Source: Streptomyces sp. TLI_053
Lineage (GTDB): Bacteria > Actinomycetota > Actinomycetes > Streptomycetales > Streptomycetaceae
NCBI RefSeq assembly: GCF_900105395.1
Contig: NZ_LT629775.1
Location: 8,769,501-8,833,500, forward strand
DNA length: 64,000 bases
Direction of reading: 5' to 3'
The notes below the pieces were generated by a model. That model saw nothing but the letters and a program-made list of their open reading frames with translations. It searched no databases and was not told where the DNA came from. Made by a program: the position numbers and the translations under genes. Positions 15,450-23,533 of this stretch are shown in pieces; position 1 is the stretch's first letter, and each line of letters begins with the position of its first letter.

Positions 15450-16844
15450 ATGACCAGACACCCGCGTGTCCGCAGATCCCTCGCCGTGCTCGCCGCCGCC
15501 GGCCTCGCCCTCACCGCCGCGGCCTGCGGCAGCGGCTCCGACGGTGGCGCCGCCCCCGGAACCCCCGCCGCCGACGCGGCCGCGCCGCTGGACCCGGCGG
15601 CCGAGGTCACCATCTCGATCGACTGCCAACCGCCGGTCAACAAGCCCGCCGAGCGCAAGCAGTGGGCCGAGGACATCGAGGCGTTCCGGCGGCTCCACCC
15701 CAACATCACCGTCGACTCGAAGGACGGCTTCCCCTGCGAGGAGCCCGCCGCCTTCACCGCCCAGCTCAAGGGCCGGACCCAGACCGACCTCTTCTACAGC
15801 TACCTCACCGACCTCGACCAGGCCCTCGACGCCGACGCCGTCGAGGACATCTCGGCCTACGTGAACGAGAGTTCCGTCCCCGCGCTCAAGGACATCGACC
15901 CCTCCGTGCTCGCCACCCTCAAGGCGGACGGCAAGCTCTACGGCCTGCCCTTCTCCAACTACCGGATGGGCCTGATCTACAACCGCAAGCTCTTCCAGCA
16001 GGCCGGGCTCGACCCCGACAAGCCGCCGACGACCTGGGACGGCATCCGCGAGGCCGCCCGGCGGATCGCCGCCCTCGGCAACGGCGTCAACGGCTACGGC
16101 GACTACAGCGCCACCAACCAGGGCGGCTGGCACTACACCGCCGAGCTGTACGGCCTCGGCGGCACCATGACCACCCCGGACGGCAAGAAGGCCGCCTTCC
16201 GCACCCCCGAGGGCCGCCAGGTCCTGCAGAACCTGCACGACCTGCGCTGGACCGACAACGCCATGGGCGCCACCCAGGGCCTCAAGTGGCCGGACCTGAT
16301 GACGCAGATGTCCACCGACAAGCTCGGCATGTACGTCGGCGCGCCGGACGACATCACGTACATGGTCCAGACCCTCAAGGGGAACTACGCCGACTACGGC
16401 ATGGGCCCGATGCCCGGCGGGAAGGCGGCGCTGCTCGGGGGCAACGACTACCTGTTCAAGAAGGGACTCACCCCCGACCAGATCAAGGCCGGCATCGCCT
16501 GGATCGACTTCAAGTTCCTCACCGTCGGCAAGGGCCAGTTCGACTACGCCCGCACCAAGAACGACGGCCTGCCGGTCGGACTGCCCCAGCCCTCCTTCTT
16601 CACCGGCGCCAGCCTGGCCGCCGACAACGCGGCCAAGTCGGCCTCGGCGACCGTCCCGGTGGCCAACTACGCGCCCTACCTGGCCGCCCCGGTGCCCGGG
16701 AGGACCGAGCCCGCCAACGCCCAGCAGATCTACAAGATCCTCGACACCGCCGTCTCCGCCGTCCTCACCGACCGGGACGCCGACCTCGACAAGCTGCTGG
16801 CGACCGCCGCGAGCCAGGTCGACCAGGTGCTGGCCAACCTCTGA
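15450..16844 (+). CDS. Sugar-binding lipoprotein of ABC importer
   Basis: The 464-residue precursor has a lipoprotein signal ending in a lipobox at C26 (TAAAC, followed by GSGSDGG). An extracellular solute-binding protein type 1 domain follows, with characteristic stretches such as LYGLPFSNYRMGLIYN and the TTWD region. It should capture an oligosaccharide and deliver it to the two permeases encoded immediately downstream. The ATG at 15450 is chosen over an upstream in-frame ATG because the signal peptide begins there and AAAGGG precedes it. The context (GH87 glucanase upstream, GH13 alpha-glucosidase downstream) suggests alpha-linked gluco-oligosaccharides. No ATPase gene is present; streptomycete sugar importers commonly share the MsiK ATPase encoded elsewhere. 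Confidence 0.9.
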   Translation: MTRHPRVRRSLAVLAAAGLALTAAACGSGSDGGAAPGTPAADAAAPLDPAAEVTISIDCQPPVNKPAERKQWAEDIEAFRRLHPNITVDSKDGFPCEEPAAFTAQLKGRTQTDLFYSYLTDLDQALDADAVEDISAYVNESSVPALKDIDPSVLATLKADGKLYGLPFSNYRMGLIYNRKLFQQAGLDPDKPPTTWDGIREAARRIAALGNGVNGYGDYSATNQGGWHYTAELYGLGGTMTTPDGKKAAFRTPEGRQVLQNLHDLRWTDNAMGATQGLKWPDLMTQMSTDKLGMYVGAPDDITYMVQTLKGNYADYGMGPMPGGKAALLGGNDYLFKKGLTPDQIKAGIAWIDFKFLTVGKGQFDYARTKNDGLPVGLPQPSFFTGASLAADNAAKSASATVPVANYAPYLAAPVPGRTEPANAQQIYKILDTAVSAVLTDRDADLDKLLATAASQVDQVLANL

Positions 16845-16958
16845 CGACCGTCCGCCCGGTGCGCGCGCCCCGAAGGGCTCCGAACGGCCCCGAAGCGCCT
16901 CGACCCGTCCCGACTCGCCCCGAAGCCCGCCGTCAGTCCGCCGTCAGGAGCCCACCCC

Positions 16959-17867
16959 TTGGCAGCCACCGCCCACCACCCCCGACCCGGCCGCCTGCGG
17001 CAGCGGGTCCGGCACCACCTCACCGCCCACGGGTTCCTGCTCGGCGCCCTGCTCTGCTTCGCCTGCTTCTCCTGGTACCCGATGCTCCGCGAGGTGGTGA
17101 TGAGCTTCCAGCGGACCCGGCGCGGCCGCACCACCTGGGTCGGCCTGGAGAACTTCGAGCGCATCGTCCACGACCCGGCGTTCTGGCAGGCCTGGCGCAA
17201 CACCCTGCTGTTCACCCTGCTCGCCCTGCTGCTCGGCTTCGCGGTGCCGTTCGTGGTCGCCCTGCTGCTCAACGAGCTGCGCGGCGCCCGGACGTACCTG
17301 CGGGTCCTGGTCTACCTGCCGGTGATGATGCCGCCGGTCGCCTCCGTGCTGCTGTTCAAGTACTTCTACGACCCCGGGCACGGCCTGTTCAACCGGATCC
17401 TCGAACTCCTCCACCTGCCGACCTCGGCCTGGCTGAACTCGGCCGACACCGCCATGGTCTCGGTGGTGCTCGCCGCCACCTGGATGAACATGGGCAGCGC
17501 CACCCTGGTCTACCTGGCCGCCCTGCAGAACATCCCCGGCGAGCTCTACGAGGCGGCCGAACTCGACGGCGCCGGCCTGTTCCGCCGGATCCGGCACGTC
17601 ACGATCCCGCAGACCCGGCTGATCCTCTCCCTGCTCCTGCTGCTCCAGATCGTCGCCACCATGCAGGTCTTCGTCGAGCCCTACCTGCTCACCGGCGGCA
17701 ACGGCCCCGAGGGCTCCACCACCACCGTGGTCCACCTCGTCTACCAGTACGCCTTCAACTTCAACAACTACGGCAGCGCCTCGGCGCTCGGCCTGGTCAT
17801 GCTGCTCGTCCTCGCCGGTTTCTCCGCCCTCTACGCACGGCTCGCCCGTCGCACCGAACAGGACTGA
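16959..17867 (+). CDS. Sugar ABC transporter permease 1 (MalF/UgpA type)
   Basis: The 302-residue product has about six transmembrane helices and the cytoplasmic EAA loop (EAAELDGAGLFRRI, about residue 198), where the ATPase docks. It is one half of the importer channel. A TTG start is chosen because it follows AGGAG at 8-nt spacing and gives a sensible N-terminus ahead of the first helix. A 114-nt gap separates it from the lipoprotein gene, and the next permease starts 9 nt after the stop. Confidence 0.9.
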   Translation: MAATAHHPRPGRLRQRVRHHLTAHGFLLGALLCFACFSWYPMLREVVMSFQRTRRGRTTWVGLENFERIVHDPAFWQAWRNTLLFTLLALLLGFAVPFVVALLLNELRGARTYLRVLVYLPVMMPPVASVLLFKYFYDPGHGLFNRILELLHLPTSAWLNSADTAMVSVVLAATWMNMGSATLVYLAALQNIPGELYEAAELDGAGLFRRIRHVTIPQTRLILSLLLLLQIVATMQVFVEPYLLTGGNGPEGSTTTVVHLVYQYAFNFNNYGSASALGLVMLLVLAGFSALYARLARRTEQD

Positions 17868-17875
17868 GGCCGCCC

Positions 17876-18745
17876 GTGCGCACCCTGATCTCCGACGTGC
17901 AGCTCAACCGGCCGCGCGGACGGCTGGTCCACCGGACCGTCCTCGTCGTGACCGTGGTGGGCTTCACCCTCGTCTTCCTCGGCCCGCTCTACTGGCTGGT
18001 CACCGGCGGCCTCAAATCGGCCCGCGAGGTCGTCCAGAGCCCGCCCACCCTCGTCCCGCACGAACTGCACCCCGGCACCTACGCGGAGGCGTGGCACCAA
18101 CTGCGGCTCGGGCGACTCCTCTCCAACACCCTGCTCTACGCCCTCGGGGCGCTCGCCTTCCAGCTGGTCTTCGACGTCGCCGCCGCGTACGCGCTCTCCA
18201 AGCTCCGCCCGCTCCTCGGCCGGCTGGTCCTCGGCATGATGCTGGCGACCCTGATGGTGCCGGCCGCCGTCCTGGTCGTCCCGCAGTACCTCACCGTGCT
18301 CGACCTGCCGGTGCTGCACGTCGACCTGGTCGGCACCCCGTGGGCGATCTGGCTGCCGGCCGTGGCCAACGCCTTCAACATCTTCCTCCTGAAACGGTTC
18401 TTCGACTCGATACCGGACGAGCTGCTGGCGGCCGCCGCGATCGACGGCGCCGGCCCGCTGCGGACCCTGTGGTCGGTCGTGCTGCCGGTGTCCCGGCCGA
18501 TCCTCGGCGTGGTCTCGATCTTCGCCGTGGTCAGCGTGTGGAAGGACTTCCTCTGGCCGCTGCTCGTGCTGCCCGACCCGCGCGACCAGCCGCTCAACAC
18601 CGGCATCAACTCGCTCTCGCTGGGCGTCCCGCAGAACGTCCTGATCGCCGCCCTGGCCATCGCCTCGGCGCCCACGATCGTGTTCTTCCTGATCTTCCAG
18701 CGCAACATCATGGCCGGTCTCACCACCGGCAGCCTCAAGGGCTGA
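17876..18745 (+). CDS. Sugar ABC transporter permease 2 (MalG/UgpE type)
   Basis: The 289-residue inner-membrane protein has about six helices, with the EAA-like loop near AAAAIDGAGPLRTLWSVVLP. This is the typical second permease of CUT1-family importers. The GTG at 17876 follows GAGG and lies 8 nt after the stop of permease 1, so both should be made together. The C-terminal FQRNIMAGLTTGSLKG is the hallmark ending of this family. Confidence 0.9.
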   Translation: MRTLISDVQLNRPRGRLVHRTVLVVTVVGFTLVFLGPLYWLVTGGLKSAREVVQSPPTLVPHELHPGTYAEAWHQLRLGRLLSNTLLYALGALAFQLVFDVAAAYALSKLRPLLGRLVLGMMLATLMVPAAVLVVPQYLTVLDLPVLHVDLVGTPWAIWLPAVANAFNIFLLKRFFDSIPDELLAAAAIDGAGPLRTLWSVVLPVSRPILGVVSIFAVVSVWKDFLWPLLVLPDPRDQPLNTGINSLSLGVPQNVLIAALAIASAPTIVFFLIFQRNIMAGLTTGSLKG

Positions 18746-18773
18746 CCCACCCCCGACCCCGAAGGAGGGCCCC

Positions 18774-20474
18774 GTGGCCCAGCAGCCCGAGTCCGTGCCC
18801 GCGTCCGCGTCCGTGCCGTCGTCCGTGCGGTCGTCCGAGTCCGTGCCCGAGCCCGCGCCCGTGCCCGTGCCCGCGTCCGTGCCGTCGGCCGTCCCGTGGT
18901 GGCGCGACGCGGCCGTCTACCAGGTCTACCCGCGCAGCTTCGCGGACGGCGACGGCGACGGCGTCGGGGACCTCGCGGGCATCCGCGCCCGGCTGCCGCA
19001 CCTCGCCCGGCTCGGCGTGGACGCCGTCTGGTTCAACCCCTGGTACCCGTCCCCGCAGAAGGACGGCGGCTACGACATCACCGACTACCGCGCCGTCGAC
19101 CCCGTGCTCGGCACCCTCGACGAGGCCGAGAAGCTCATCGCCGAAGCCGCCGGCCTGGGCCTGCACACGATCGTCGACATCGTCCCCAACCACGTCTCCG
19201 ACCGGCACCCGTGGTTCCGCGCCGCCCTCGCCGCCCCGCCCGGCAGCCCCGAACGCGAGCGCTTCCACTTCCGCGACGGCCGCGGCGAGCACGGCCGGCT
19301 CCCGCCCAACAACTGGCGGTCGGAGTTCGGCGGCCTCCCCTGGACCAGGACCGCGGACGGCCAGTGGTACCTGCACCTCTTCGCCGCCGAGCAGCCCGAC
19401 CTCAACTGGGACCACCCCGAGGTGCGCGCCGAGCACGAGGCCGTCCTGCGGTTCTGGTTCGACCGCGGCGCCGCCGGCGTGCGGATCGACTCCGCCGGAC
19501 TGCTGGTCAAGGACCCGGACCTGCCCGACCTCACCCCCGAAGGCCCGCACCCCTACGTCGACCGTGACGACCTGCACCCGGTCTACCGCTCCTGGCGCGC
19601 CGTCGCCGACTCCTACCACCCGCCGCGGGCCCTGATCGGCGAGGTGTGGGTCCCCGACGCCGAACGGTTCGCCCGCTACCTGCGCCCCGACGAACTCCAC
19701 ACCGCCTTCAACTTCGACTTCCTCGCCCGCCCCTGGGACGCGACCGCGTTGCGCGCGTCGATCGACAGCACGCTCGCCGCGCACGAGCCGGTCGAGGCCC
19801 CCGCCACCTGGGTGCTCGCCAACCACGACGTCACCCGGACGGCCACCCGCTACGGGCGCGCCGACACCCGGTTCGACTTCGCCGCGAAGGCCTTCGGCAC
19901 CCCGACCGACCTCGCCCTCGGCCGCCGCCGGGCCCGTGCCGCCGCGCTGCTCACCCTGGCCCTGCCCGGATCGGTCTACCTCTACCAGGGCGAGGAGCTC
20001 GGCCTGCCGGAGGTCGAGGACCTGCCCCCGGACCGGCTCCGCGACCCGATGCACCACCGCTCCGGCGGCACCGACCCCGGCCGCGACGGCTGCCGGGTCC
20101 CGCTGCCCTGGTCCGGGGACCGCCCCCCGTACGGCTTCTCCACCGCCCCCGGCGCCGCCGAACCCTGGCTGCCGCAGCCCGCCGACTGGACGGCGCTCAC
20201 CGTCGAGGCCCAGACCGGCGTCCCGGACTCGATGCTGGAGCTCTACCGCACCGCCCTGCGCCTGCGCCGCACCGCGATCACCGGCGGCCTCCGGTGGCGG
20301 CCCGCCCCCGAGGGCGTGCTCGCCTTCGACCGCGGCACCGGCTTCACCTGCCTGGTCAACCTCTCCCCGCAGCCGGTCCCGATCGACACCCCCGGCGAAC
20401 TCCTGCTCCGCAGCGGTTCCTTGACCGATGGGCGGCTGCCGTCGGACACGGCGTTGTGGCTGGGGCGGGCCTGA
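18774..20474 (+). CDS. GH13 alpha-glucosidase (oligo-alpha-glucosidase type)
   Basis: The 566-residue protein starts at a GTG behind GAAGGAGGG. Apart from an unusual 40-residue Val/Pro/Ser low-complexity N-terminus, it is a standard GH13 enzyme: AVYQVYPRSFADGDGDGVGDL, then IVPNHVSD, the nucleophile in GVRIDS (D239), the acid/base in IGEVW (E290) and the stabilising Asp in NHD (D352). There is no signal peptide, so it acts in the cytoplasm, hydrolysing terminal alpha-glucosidic bonds of sugars brought in by the preceding importer. The residue after the nucleophile is Ser where Val is usual, which may affect linkage preference. Confidence 0.9.
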   Translation: MAQQPESVPASASVPSSVRSSESVPEPAPVPVPASVPSAVPWWRDAAVYQVYPRSFADGDGDGVGDLAGIRARLPHLARLGVDAVWFNPWYPSPQKDGGYDITDYRAVDPVLGTLDEAEKLIAEAAGLGLHTIVDIVPNHVSDRHPWFRAALAAPPGSPERERFHFRDGRGEHGRLPPNNWRSEFGGLPWTRTADGQWYLHLFAAEQPDLNWDHPEVRAEHEAVLRFWFDRGAAGVRIDSAGLLVKDPDLPDLTPEGPHPYVDRDDLHPVYRSWRAVADSYHPPRALIGEVWVPDAERFARYLRPDELHTAFNFDFLARPWDATALRASIDSTLAAHEPVEAPATWVLANHDVTRTATRYGRADTRFDFAAKAFGTPTDLALGRRRARAAALLTLALPGSVYLYQGEELGLPEVEDLPPDRLRDPMHHRSGGTDPGRDGCRVPLPWSGDRPPYGFSTAPGAAEPWLPQPADWTALTVEAQTGVPDSMLELYRTALRLRRTAITGGLRWRPAPEGVLAFDRGTGFTCLVNLSPQPVPIDTPGELLLRSGSLTDGRLPSDTALWLGRA

Positions 20475-20708
20475 GGCTGCGCCCGGAGGCTTGCCCGCGG
20501 GCACGGTGACGGCCCGTGACGGCATCCGTCGGGCTCCGAGGGCGTCGGCCCGCCACCGGAGGGTCGGGTTCCGGTCAAGCTTGACGGTTCACGTCTCTCG
20601 CACCGGACGCACACATGATCCTTGCGTAGGGTGATCGCGTTCCACCCCGGGCCCACCCCGTGCGGGCCGCACCACCTCCGCCCTCACCAGCATTGGAGCG
20701 CAACGCCC
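20475..20708. other. Intergenic region before the secreted cysteine-repeat protein
   Basis: No gene is seen in these 234 nt. TTGACG at 20581 and TAGGGT at 20627 are isolated promoter-like words with unsuitable mutual spacing, so I do not call a promoter. Confidence 0.4.
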
Positions 20709-21311
20709 ATGGCCGTCCGCCAGTTGTGGAAGCACCTGATATCCGCCGCGGCCCGCAGGGGGCTCGCCGCCACCGTGGGCACGCTCGCGCTGATCGCCGC
20801 CTTCGTCGTGGGCGGCACCGCCGCGGGCACCTCCACCGCCTCGGCCGCTACCTCCGGGTGGGGCGGACCGGGCACCTGGGCCTGCGGCGGCGCGCCGATC
20901 CAGTCCGGCTGGGTCCTCACCCTCTACGACCGCAACGGGTGCAGCGGCCGGGGCTCCTGGTACCAGGAGCCGGTCAAGGACGGCATCTGGACCTGCTCCG
21001 GCTCGCCCGTCGTCCCCGGGTACGTCATCACCGACCACACCACCACCGGCTGTTCGGGCATCGGCTCGTGGCGGCACAACCTGCCGAAGGACGGCATCTG
21101 GACCTGCAGCGGCTCGCCGGTGGTCAACGGGTACGTCCTCACCGACCACACCACCACCGGCTGCGGCGGCGCCGGATCCTGGCGCCACAACCTCGCCCGG
21201 GTCGGCCTCTGGACCTGCCCCTACTCGCCGATCCCGGCCGGGTTCCGCGCCGCGACCTACAACGCCGGCGGGTGCAGCGGCCTGGGCGCCTGGGTGCTCG
21301 TCAAGGCCTGA
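20709..21311 (+). CDS. Small secreted protein of four cysteine-paired repeats
   Basis: The 200-residue precursor has a long signal peptide (about 1-47, ending STASAA) and then four repeats of about 37 residues with the pattern C-x-G/Y-S/A-P-x(3)-G-[WYF]-x(8-11)-G-C-x-G-x-G-[SA]-W. Each repeat has exactly two cysteines, so four intra-repeat disulfides are plausible. Repeats 2 and 3 are nearly identical at the DNA level (111-bp period). The ATG at 20709 is preferred because GGAG precedes it and the signal peptide starts there. I do not recognise a named family. The larger protein encoded at 29585-30553 has the same motif. A surface or extracellular role is likely, and no catalytic residues are evident. 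Confidence 0.8.
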   Translation: MAVRQLWKHLISAAARRGLAATVGTLALIAAFVVGGTAAGTSTASAATSGWGGPGTWACGGAPIQSGWVLTLYDRNGCSGRGSWYQEPVKDGIWTCSGSPVVPGYVITDHTTTGCSGIGSWRHNLPKDGIWTCSGSPVVNGYVLTDHTTTGCGGAGSWRHNLARVGLWTCPYSPIPAGFRAATYNAGGCSGLGAWVLVKA

Positions 21312-21330
21312 CCGGACCGCCCCTCCGGGC

Positions 21331-21372
21331 GCCCCGGCCGGACCGGCACCACGATGCCCGTCCGGCCGGGGC
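21331..21372. terminator. Bidirectional terminator hairpin between convergent genes
   Basis: A 13-bp perfect stem, GCCCCGGCCGGAC (21331-21343) with its complement at 21360-21372, has a further GGCA/TGCC pairing inside. It sits between the converging cysteine-repeat gene and the hypothetical gene at 21414. Confidence 0.75.
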
Positions 21373-21413
21373 CGCGCGCCCGGTCGGGGCCCGCAGCCGC
21401 CCGACGACCGCGC

Positions 21414-22157
21414 CTACCCGAGGGCCCGCGCCAGGTCCTCCGCCTCGCGCAACTGCGCGACGCCCAGGCGCCGCAGGCCCACCAGCAGGCGGGCGGTGTC
21501 GGCCACCTCGGCCGGCGGCACTGGCGGCTGCCCGGACAGCGGCACGCCCAGCAGCGCCGCGAGCTCGGGTGCCGGCCACGCCAGCACCGTCGCGAAGTCG
21601 ACCAGCAGGTCGGGCGTCACCGGCTGCTCGCCGGTGGCGATCCGCCCGTAGGCGTCGGCCATCCAGGAGCGGCCGGTCAGCAGGCGGAAGACCTTCGCCG
21701 TGCCCGTCCAGCCGAGGTTGCGCACGGCGACCAGTCGCATCAGCAGGTTGCCGGGCTGCGCCGACCGGGGCAGCCTGGCCGGCAGCCCCTCGATCCGGGC
21801 GTCCTGGGACGACGGTGGCGACGGCGGCAACGCGGCCACGAAGTCCAGGAGTTCGCCCCGCCGTTCGGCGGGCAGTGCCCGGCAGAGCCGCAGCACGCCG
21901 ACGACCGAGGTGGTGACCATGCCCCCGCCCGGCGCGAGGTCCGGCGGCAGCGGGACGTCCGCGATCTCGAACAGGTCCGCCGGGTCCAGCCCGAGCGCCG
22001 GCGCCAGGTCCCGCAGCAGGGGTCCGTCCGGCGTCGCACCGGCCAGGACGGCGGCCGACGCCGGTCCGTCGGCACGCGCGGCGGCCGGGGCGGACTCCGG
22101 CCCGCGGTGGTCCAGGAGTCGTTGCAGCAGGACGGTGAAGGAGGGGAGCTCGGACAT
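21414..22157 (-). CDS. Conserved actinobacterial hypothetical protein (XRE-like)
   Basis: The 247-residue soluble product has an N-terminal segment (SFTVLLQRLLDHRG) like the first helix of XRE regulators. It also has the stretch GLDPADLFEIADVPLPPDLAP, which I have seen in uncharacterised Streptomyces XRE-like proteins. A complete helix-turn-helix is not obvious, so DNA binding is unproven. The rest is Leu/Ala/Pro-rich and helical. It lies 141 nt downstream of the alcohol dehydrogenase gene on the same strand, so read-through is possible, but the functions do not obviously connect. Confidence 0.65.
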   Translation of the reverse strand: MSELPSFTVLLQRLLDHRGPESAPAAARADGPASAAVLAGATPDGPLLRDLAPALGLDPADLFEIADVPLPPDLAPGGGMVTTSVVGVLRLCRALPAERRGELLDFVAALPPSPPSSQDARIEGLPARLPRSAQPGNLLMRLVAVRNLGWTGTAKVFRLLTGRSWMADAYGRIATGEQPVTPDLLVDFATVLAWPAPELAALLGVPLSGQPPVPPAEVADTARLLVGLRRLGVAQLREAEDLARALG

Positions 22158-22298
22158 GCCGCCAGCATAGGGCGGTCCGACCCACCCCGATGACCTGCAC
22201 CGGACGGGACCGACCGCGACCGATCGGGGCGGACGGGCGCCGTGGTCGCAGCCGCGCTCCCCGCGTCCGCCGCCGACGGCTCCGCCGCCCCTGCCGCT

Positions 22299-23348
22299 TC
22301 AGAGCGTCGCGGCGTCGATGACGAAGCGGTAGCGGACGTCACCGGCGAGCAGCCGGTCGTAGGCCTCGTTCACCTGCTCCGCGCGGATCGTCTCGATCTC
22401 GGCCGCCACCCCGTGCGCGGCGCAGAAGTCCAGCATCTCCTGGGTCTCCGCGATACCGCCGATGCCCGAACTGCTCATGCTGCGGCGGCGCCCGCTGAGC
22501 GACTGGAGGTGGACCTGCACCGGCTCCTCGGGCAGGCCGAGGTTGACCATCGCGCCGTCGGTGCGCAGCAGCCCGAAGTACGCGGCGAAGTCGATCGGGG
22601 CGGAGACGGTGTTGAGCACCAGGTCGAAGGTGCGCGCGAGTTCCTCGAAGGTCGCCGGGTCCGAGGTGGCGCGGTAGTCGTCGGCGCCGAGGCGCAGGCC
22701 GTCCTCCCGCTTGCGCAGCGACTGGGAGAGCACGGTCACCTCGGCACCGAGCGCGTGGGCGAGCTGCACGCCCATGTGGCCGAGCCCGCCGAGCCCGACC
22801 ACCGCGACCCTGCGGCCGGGGCCGGCCTTCCAGTGGCGCAGCGGCGAGTAGGTGGTGATGCCCGCGCACAGCAGTGGCGCGGCCACGTCCAGCGCCAGGG
22901 CGTCCGGCACCCGCACCACGAAGTGCTCGTCGACGACGACCTCCTGCGAGTAGCCGCCGTACGTGGGCTGCCCGTCCTTGCCGACGGCGTTGTACGTCCA
23001 GACCGGTACTTCGGCGCAGTACTGTTCCAGACCGGCGCGGCAGTCGTCGCAGACCCGGCAGGAGTCGACCATGCAGCCGACGCCGACCCGGTCGCCGACG
23101 CGGTGGCGGGTGACCCCGGGGCCGACCTCGCGGACGATGCCGGTGATCTCGTGCCCGGGCACCATCGGGAAGATCTCCCCGCCCCAGCCGGCCCGGACCT
23201 GGTGCAGGTCGGAGTGGCAGATGCCGGCGTAGGCGATGGCGATCCGCACGTCGCGTTCGCGGACGGCGCGGCGCTCGACGGTCGTGCGCTCCAGCGGGGC
23301 CTTGGGGGCGGGGGCCGCGTAGGCGGTCACGGTGGTCGTGGTGCTCAT
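22299..23348 (-). CDS. Zinc-dependent alcohol dehydrogenase (cinnamyl-alcohol/YahK type)
   Basis: The 349-residue medium-chain dehydrogenase shows the catalytic zinc ligands C44 (GICHSDLH) and H66-E67 (GHE). The structural zinc cysteines are C97, C100, C103 and C111, and the Rossmann motif is GLGGLGHMGVQLA. This subclass reduces aldehydes to alcohols with NADPH. The long hydrophilic N-terminus is normal. The ATG at 23348 has GAGAGG upstream. It lies 185 nt downstream of the beta-glucosidase gene; this gap makes an independent promoter possible, though it may be the last gene of that operon. Confidence 0.9.
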   Translation of the reverse strand: MSTTTTVTAYAAPAPKAPLERTTVERRAVRERDVRIAIAYAGICHSDLHQVRAGWGGEIFPMVPGHEITGIVREVGPGVTRHRVGDRVGVGCMVDSCRVCDDCRAGLEQYCAEVPVWTYNAVGKDGQPTYGGYSQEVVVDEHFVVRVPDALALDVAAPLLCAGITTYSPLRHWKAGPGRRVAVVGLGGLGHMGVQLAHALGAEVTVLSQSLRKREDGLRLGADDYRATSDPATFEELARTFDLVLNTVSAPIDFAAYFGLLRTDGAMVNLGLPEEPVQVHLQSLSGRRRSMSSSGIGGIAETQEMLDFCAAHGVAAEIETIRAEQVNEAYDRLLAGDVRYRFVIDAATL

Positions 23349-23533
23349 GGCGGTTCGTTGCCTCTCGGTCGGGCGGCCGGCACTGTTCCCATCGTCGCGG
23401 AGCGCACCGGTGCGAACCAGTCGGCGCACCGCCCGGCCCCGGAATGCCCCGGCCCCGGAATGCCCCGGCCCGAACTCCCGGCCCCGGACGGCCCGGCCCG
23501 CGTGCGGGGCGCACACGGGCCGGGCCGCGCCAG

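Noticed and set aside
20581..20632. Promoter TTGACG/TAGGGT before the cysteine-repeat protein
   Set aside because: The two boxes are 40 bp apart, too far to form one promoter, and no better-spaced pair was seen.
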